Shown one piece after another: positions 60,541 to 64,000 of a stretch of DNA of 64,000 bases. The notes beneath the pieces were generated by a model. The model had not been told where the DNA came from and did not search any database. It saw only the letters and a program-made list of their open reading frames with translations. The first letter of the stretch is position 1; the number at the start of each line of letters is the position of its first letter. Origin of the DNA: Sphingobacteriaceae bacterium DW12 (lineage in GTDB: Bacteria; Bacteroidota; Bacteroidia; Sphingobacteriales; Sphingobacteriaceae); the NCBI GenBank assembly GCA_000783305.1, contig JROE01000010.1:124001-188000 (forward strand), given 5' to 3'. A program made the position numbers and the translations under genes.

Positions 60541-61275
60541 TTATAAAGAAGTCAATATCCAGACTTCGGTTTGTATTTTATTATTTTTCTTAGCCTGCTG
60601 TTGCCCTCCATAGGGTCTAGCGACAGCATTGGTCCGTTGGCGCACCTTCTTGTCGAGCAGCGACCACATGTCATTTACACGCAGTTGAATCGCGACAACC
60701 TCACTCTGACCGGAATTCCAGTTAAGTTGTTTTAAGGGTATCGCGGCTTCATAGCATAGGTTGTCCTGTGCATCGACTTCCATACGGGCAATAATGCCAT
60801 AACTATTTTGAAAAGATAGATTACCATCTACTACGGTTGGAAAACCTTTTACGTGGTACCCTTTGGCTGTATTGATTAAAAGTTTGCGGGTATCTTTCCC
60901 TTTGTGCTCTCCCGTCTGTGCAAATTCACGTATATCCTCTCTATCGGCAAGGGGATAGATCAACATGGCCTCTTCTTTCTTTTTTCCAGTCGAGTTTACA
61001 CCAAATGTAAGACCCAGCCGAACGGCTTCTCGTTGCAAATTTTTGTCCTTAATACGTATACTGGCATAAAGATGGGTTTCATCGCGAGCGACTGCATAAC
61101 TCCAAGAGGAATCAGGATCCACGGGTTGAAGTCTATTGTTCCAATCGCTTAAGTCAGCATCCAGCACCAATCCGCTAACACGTGGGATAGGAAGGATAAT
61201 ATCCTTAGACTTTTTCTGCGCATGAACGATTGTTGAAGTCAGACAGATTAGGGATAGCAACAGGACACTTCTCAT
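60541..61275 (-). CDS. Secreted CBM9-like (DOMON-type) protein
   Basis: A 244-residue exported protein; ATG 61275 (MRSVLLLSLICLTSTIVHAQ) starts a signal peptide, while a longer frame to 61398 is rejected. The mature part is a beta-sandwich of the carbohydrate-binding family 9-like type: GLVLDADLSDWNNRLQPVD, WSYAVARDETHLYASIRIKD, CYEAAIPLKQLNWNS. Similar domains bind sugars or haem in surface proteins. It precedes the large barrel gene by 29 bases, so the two likely work together at the outer membrane. A weak promoter candidate is at 61320-61354. Confidence 0.78.
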   Translation of the reverse strand: MRSVLLLSLICLTSTIVHAQKKSKDIILPIPRVSGLVLDADLSDWNNRLQPVDPDSSWSYAVARDETHLYASIRIKDKNLQREAVRLGLTFGVNSTGKKKEEAMLIYPLADREDIREFAQTGEHKGKDTRKLLINTAKGYHVKGFPTVVDGNLSFQNSYGIIARMEVDAQDNLCYEAAIPLKQLNWNSGQSEVVAIQLRVNDMWSLLDKKVRQRTNAVARPYGGQQQAKKNNKIQTEVWILTSL

Positions 61276-61319
61276 ATAGTTTATTCTGTAATGGATATGG
61301 TATGGACGAAAACAAACAG

Positions 61320-61354
61320 CAAAGGTTTGATAAGTCCTCATATTTGTTACAAAA
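61320..61354 (-). promoter_or_regulatory. Weak candidate promoter of the CBM9-like/barrel operon
   Basis: On the minus strand TTTTG (61350-61354), 22-base spacer, AACCTTTG (61320-61327), which differs from TAnnTTTG at the first base. Confidence 0.3.
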
Positions 61355-61423
61355 CAACAGATAAGAAGTGTTAATAAGTGTAAATGCATGTTAATCACAG
61401 AGAAGTTACACGAGGAAAACGGT

Positions 61424-61597
61424 ATGACAACCCATATCTCGAGATGTCGGAGTTGCGGAGAAAGGTTATCCTTACGTATTTATTTTCGCTTAGATACTCG
61501 TGAATACAAGGCATTTTATCTAAGTTTGAGACAAAATTTGGAGCAAAGACGGAAGGATTTGGAGGACAAGGACGAAATAATTGTACACACGTCTTAG
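61424..61597 (+). CDS. Possible small CxxC protein
   Basis: A 57-residue frame from ATG 61424 (MTTHISRCRSCGERLSLRIYF), preceded by GAGGAAAA. It has one CxxC pair and a charged helical end (NLEQRRKDLEDKDEI). I recognise no family. It lies between the divergent CBM9-like gene and rnhB. It may be a real small gene or chance. Confidence 0.35.
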   Translation: MTTHISRCRSCGERLSLRIYFRLDTREYKAFYLSLRQNLEQRRKDLEDKDEIIVHTS

Positions 61598-61645
61598 CCC
61601 TTAATTCAAGTAATAACGAAGTTTTTGGTCCTTAATCTAAATAAA

Positions 61646-62242
61646 ATGCTATTATCTACTTTTCAGGATCTCTTAGTGGAGGCAGGGTGCGATGAGGCCG
61701 GAAGGGGCTGCCTAGCAGGTCCAGTATTTGCTGCTGCGGTCATTTTTCCTAAAAACTATCATCATGAATTGCTCAATGATTCCAAAAAATTGAGCGAAAA
61801 AAAAAGAATGGCTTTGCGCCCAATCATTGAAAAAGAGGCTCTTGCATATGCTGTGGCTAGCGTATCTGCGGAGGAAATTGACAAAATCAATATCCATAAT
61901 GCCTCGTACTTGGCCATGCATAGAGCGCTTGACCAATTAAAGATCAAAGCGGAGTACATTATTGTGGATGGTAATCGATTCATTCCTTACCCAGACCTTG
62001 CGCATACGTGTATTATCCAAGGGGACGGGAAGTATTTATCTATTGCGGCGGCATCAATCTTAGCAAAGACCTATAGGGACGAATACATGATGAATATAGC
62101 GACGGAATATCCAACATATGATTGGCTACAAAACAAAGGCTACCCTACAGTGAAGCACCGCAATGCGGTCTTAGAACACGGGTTGACCCCACATCACAGA
62201 AAAACCTTTAGAATAACCGATCCGCAGCTCAAGTTATTCTAA
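61646..62242 (+). CDS. rnhB: Ribonuclease HII
   Basis: A 198-residue nuclease that removes ribonucleotides from DNA and RNA of RNA:DNA hybrids. ATG 61646 (MLLSTFQDLLVEAGCDEAG) is preferred to 61625. Signatures: DEAGRGCLAGPVFAAAVIFP (catalytic Asp and Glu), LNDSKKLSEKKR, VDGNRFIP (second Asp) and AAASILAKTYRDEYM (third). Its last codons overlap a hairpin that serves the opposite gene. Confidence 0.95.
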   Translation: MLLSTFQDLLVEAGCDEAGRGCLAGPVFAAAVIFPKNYHHELLNDSKKLSEKKRMALRPIIEKEALAYAVASVSAEEIDKINIHNASYLAMHRALDQLKIKAEYIIVDGNRFIPYPDLAHTCIIQGDGKYLSIAAASILAKTYRDEYMMNIATEYPTYDWLQNKGYPTVKHRNAVLEHGLTPHHRKTFRITDPQLKLF

Positions 62243-62245
62243 AGG
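62200..62245 (-). terminator. Terminator of the YfhO gene, inside rnhB 3' end
   Basis: Perfect 13-bp inverted repeat (62205-62217 with 62233-62245), 15-base loop, followed on the minus strand by TTTTT. It is 31 bases beyond the YfhO stop and includes the rnhB stop codon. Confidence 0.7.
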
Positions 62246-62276
62246 TCTTCCGATATTATTTGGGTAAATGAGTCCT

Positions 62277-64000
62277 TTAAATACTTATTTGGTCTTTAAT
62301 ATTCTTCTTTTTTTGATTGTTAACTGCAATCCATATGGCGCCAAGTAATCCCAATACCAAAATTACCGAGGCTATTGCGGAAAGAAGATTGGTGACTTGA
62401 ACCGATTGTGGGGCGAAGATAAATTCAATCTTATGATTACCACCCGGCACTTGCAATGCTCTTAAGATGTAATCTGCACGAATGATGGGCACTTCTTTTC
62501 CATCAATATATGCTTTCCATCCTTTTTCATAAAAAACTTCTGAGAACACGGCAAGTGCATCATTTGGAGCGGAGTACTCATACTTCAAGGTATCTGGATG
62601 ATAAGAGGTCAATGCTATAGTTGAATTGGTCGGCCTTCCTAAGCGACTAGCATCTATCCTATCCTTAAATTCTTGATTAACAAAAGCCTCTTTTTTAGGA
62701 TCAAAGCTACCAATAGCTTGCATCTCTTCGGCATTGTCTTTGACAAACGTAACCTTCTCCACAAACCAAGCATTGCCTGGTGCTGTGCTTCTCCGCACCA
62801 CCTTTTGCGCCCCATTGGAAGGGTCTGCTGTAATCAAATAACGTACATTAAACATGTCGAGGACATCTTCATTTAACGCTCCATTAAATTGATGTTCTAG
62901 AATTTCCTGAAACCGCATCATTTTGGCAGCGTGATATCCACCTAAATTCTTATGAAAGTAAGAAGCGGTAGCATCCGAAAATGCATTGGTCGTCAAATCT
63001 AATACACGATAGCTTGGATCTGCATCCAAACGGATGAGCTGATCAACTTCTCGCTCAGCAATACGAGCTGTAGATGGATTTGAAAAGGAATCGTCATTTA
63101 AATAACGCTTATCGACCGACCAAAGATCTGTCAAAAACACAATTCCTAAACCTGCTACAAGAACTGCATAACTAAGTTTTTTCTTTAAAAAGAACCATAC
63201 TAGACCAAACGTAATGGCTACAATAAATAAAGAACGCCATGCATCTTTACTAGCGAGAGCCGCACGATCCTTCACAATAGCAGTAACGGTCTCATTGGCA
63301 AGAGCGCGATCACCAATCTCCCGTGTCAGCCCATCCACTAGTGCTTGATGGTTCGAACTGCGGAGGCCTAAAAACATATCAGGCATCAAGGCAACCAATA
63401 GACAAAGTCCGCCAATTCCTATAAAAGTATATAAGGTTTTTTTCTGTATGCTTTTATCTTCAGCTGTCTGAGTAATTAATTCATTTACACACAAAATAGC
63501 TAATACAGGAATCAACAAAGCAGCTATGACCAGAATGGATTCTACGGCTCTAAACTTGTTATACATTGGAAAGTAATCAAAGAATAAATCCGATATAAAT
63601 GGTAGATGGCGTCCAAAGGACAAGAAAATAATAAGCACGGTAGCACTGAATATCCACCACTTTATCCGCCCCTTAACAACGAAGAGCCCCAATATAAAGA
63701 GGAATAATACTCCAGCCCCGAAATACCATGGTCCGGCGGTAATCCGCTTTTCTCCCCAATAGGACGGCATTTGACGCGCTATCTGGGTAGCCTGTACTGT
63801 GGGGGTTCCTTTAGATTCGAAAAGCTTAGCGACATTGGATTTTTCGTCGAAGACACCTTGTGTACGACCGCCATAAGCATTTGGAATCAAAAAGGTCATA
63901 GTCTCACCGACACCTTGGCTCCAATCATAAGCATAACTGCGATCTAGGCCTTTCTGCTCATTGGTCTCATCGACTTTAATTATATTCGCCTTTCCTCGAG
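62277..64000 (-). CDS. YfhO family membrane protein, 5' end outside window
   Basis: The frame is open from the window edge (573 residues visible) to the stop at 62277; an ATG at 63899 is internal, as protein-like sequence (YAYDWSQGVGETMTF) continues upstream. YfhO proteins are large GT-C-like membrane proteins; the seen part has several helices (about 90-112, 118-140, 150-165, 180-200, 258-275, near the C-terminus 545-565) and a long periplasmic domain (FEVFYEKGWKAYIDGKEVPI-like SEVFYEKGWKAYIDGKEV). The family links to glycosylation of wall or lipid-linked polymers in Firmicutes. Here its substrate is unknown. Confidence 0.85.
   Translation of the reverse strand, partial: RGKANIIKVDETNEQKGLDRSYAYDWSQGVGETMTFLIPNAYGGRTQGVFDEKSNVAKLFESKGTPTVQATQIARQMPSYWGEKRITAGPWYFGAGVLFLFILGLFVVKGRIKWWIFSATVLIIFLSFGRHLPFISDLFFDYFPMYNKFRAVESILVIAALLIPVLAILCVNELITQTAEDKSIQKKTLYTFIGIGGLCLLVALMPDMFLGLRSSNHQALVDGLTREIGDRALANETVTAIVKDRAALASKDAWRSLFIVAITFGLVWFFLKKKLSYAVLVAGLGIVFLTDLWSVDKRYLNDDSFSNPSTARIAEREVDQLIRLDADPSYRVLDLTTNAFSDATASYFHKNLGGYHAAKMMRFQEILEHQFNGALNEDVLDMFNVRYLITADPSNGAQKVVRRSTAPGNAWFVEKVTFVKDNAEEMQAIGSFDPKKEAFVNQEFKDRIDASRLGRPTNSTIALTSYHPDTLKYEYSAPNDALAVFSEVFYEKGWKAYIDGKEVPIIRADYILRALQVPGGNHKIEFIFAPQSVQVTNLLSAIASVILVLGLLGAIWIAVNNQKKKNIKDQISI

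Noticed and set aside
1..64000. tRNA, rRNA, insertion sequence, prophage, toxin-antitoxin or restriction genes
   Set aside because: None seen by eye in either strand; cloverleaf or transposase signatures are lacking, though a tRNA scan could not be run.

Overview
The window reads as a chromosomal segment of a Bacteroidota bacterium, most likely family Sphingobacteriaceae (Sphingobacterium or a close relative). The grounds are DUF4270 and DUF5686 envelope proteins, an outer-membrane beta-barrel protein with a carboxypeptidase-like N-terminal domain, a complete nuo operon with the short NuoG of this phylum, an ExbB-ExbD-ExbD-TonB operon followed by PstS-like and TPR genes, SDR-type threonine dehydrogenase, and many promoter-like sites of the Bacteroidota type (TTTG-like box, about 19 bases, TAnnTTTG). 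No rRNA, tRNA, insertion sequence, prophage or CRISPR array was seen. Both ends of the window cut a gene.

Layout. 1-8.2 kb: end of a DUF4270 lipoprotein gene, a kelch lipoprotein, asd, a lamin-tail-domain secreted protein, a threonine dehydrogenase-like SDR, yebC, and a cytoplasmic protein with internal 132-bp tandem repeats. 8.3-9.0 kb: a DeoR-type regulator. 9.3-15.5 kb: a surface-glycan cluster (flippase, sugar aminotransferase, NeuD/PglD-type acetyltransferase, WecF-type transferase, two GT2-like transferases, DUF3820) that looks fit to make and transfer an N-acetylated 4-amino-4,6-dideoxyhexose. 15.5-24.4 kb: housekeeping genes trhO, pgi, prfB (with a programmed +1 frameshift), dcd, a phosphopantetheinyl transferase, an enoyl-CoA hydratase and a DUF5686 outer-membrane protein.

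24.6-37.7 kb: the nuoA-to-nuoN operon, all 14 genes in canonical order on the minus strand, for a proton-pumping NADH:quinone oxidoreductase. 37.9-44.0 kb: exbB-exbD-exbD-tonB-small membrane protein-PstS-like-TPR, an energy transducer for the outer membrane with accessory periplasmic proteins. 44.4-47.9 kb: SUI1/YciH-like factor, lipid kinase, metK, Dabb protein.

47.9-54.8 kb: a six-gene minus-strand operon in which every junction overlaps (SpoIIM-like, polytopic membrane protein, DUF4129-like, DUF4350-like, MoxR ATPase, DUF58), with an RDD membrane protein diverging from it. This is the least understood functional module in the window. 55.0-64.0 kb: fabD (behind a duplicated leader with a small upstream ORF), an M16 peptidase, a large outer-membrane beta-barrel protein with a CBM9-like partner, rnhB, and a YfhO membrane protein cut by the window end.

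No clear new defence or mobile system was found. The observations most worth a check are the overlapping MoxR/DUF58 operon, the PstS/TPR genes tied to the TonB motor, the repeat protein at 7.3-8.2 kb, the fabD leader, and start codons that sit directly after promoter -7 boxes (prfB and the SDR gene), which suggests leaderless mRNAs.
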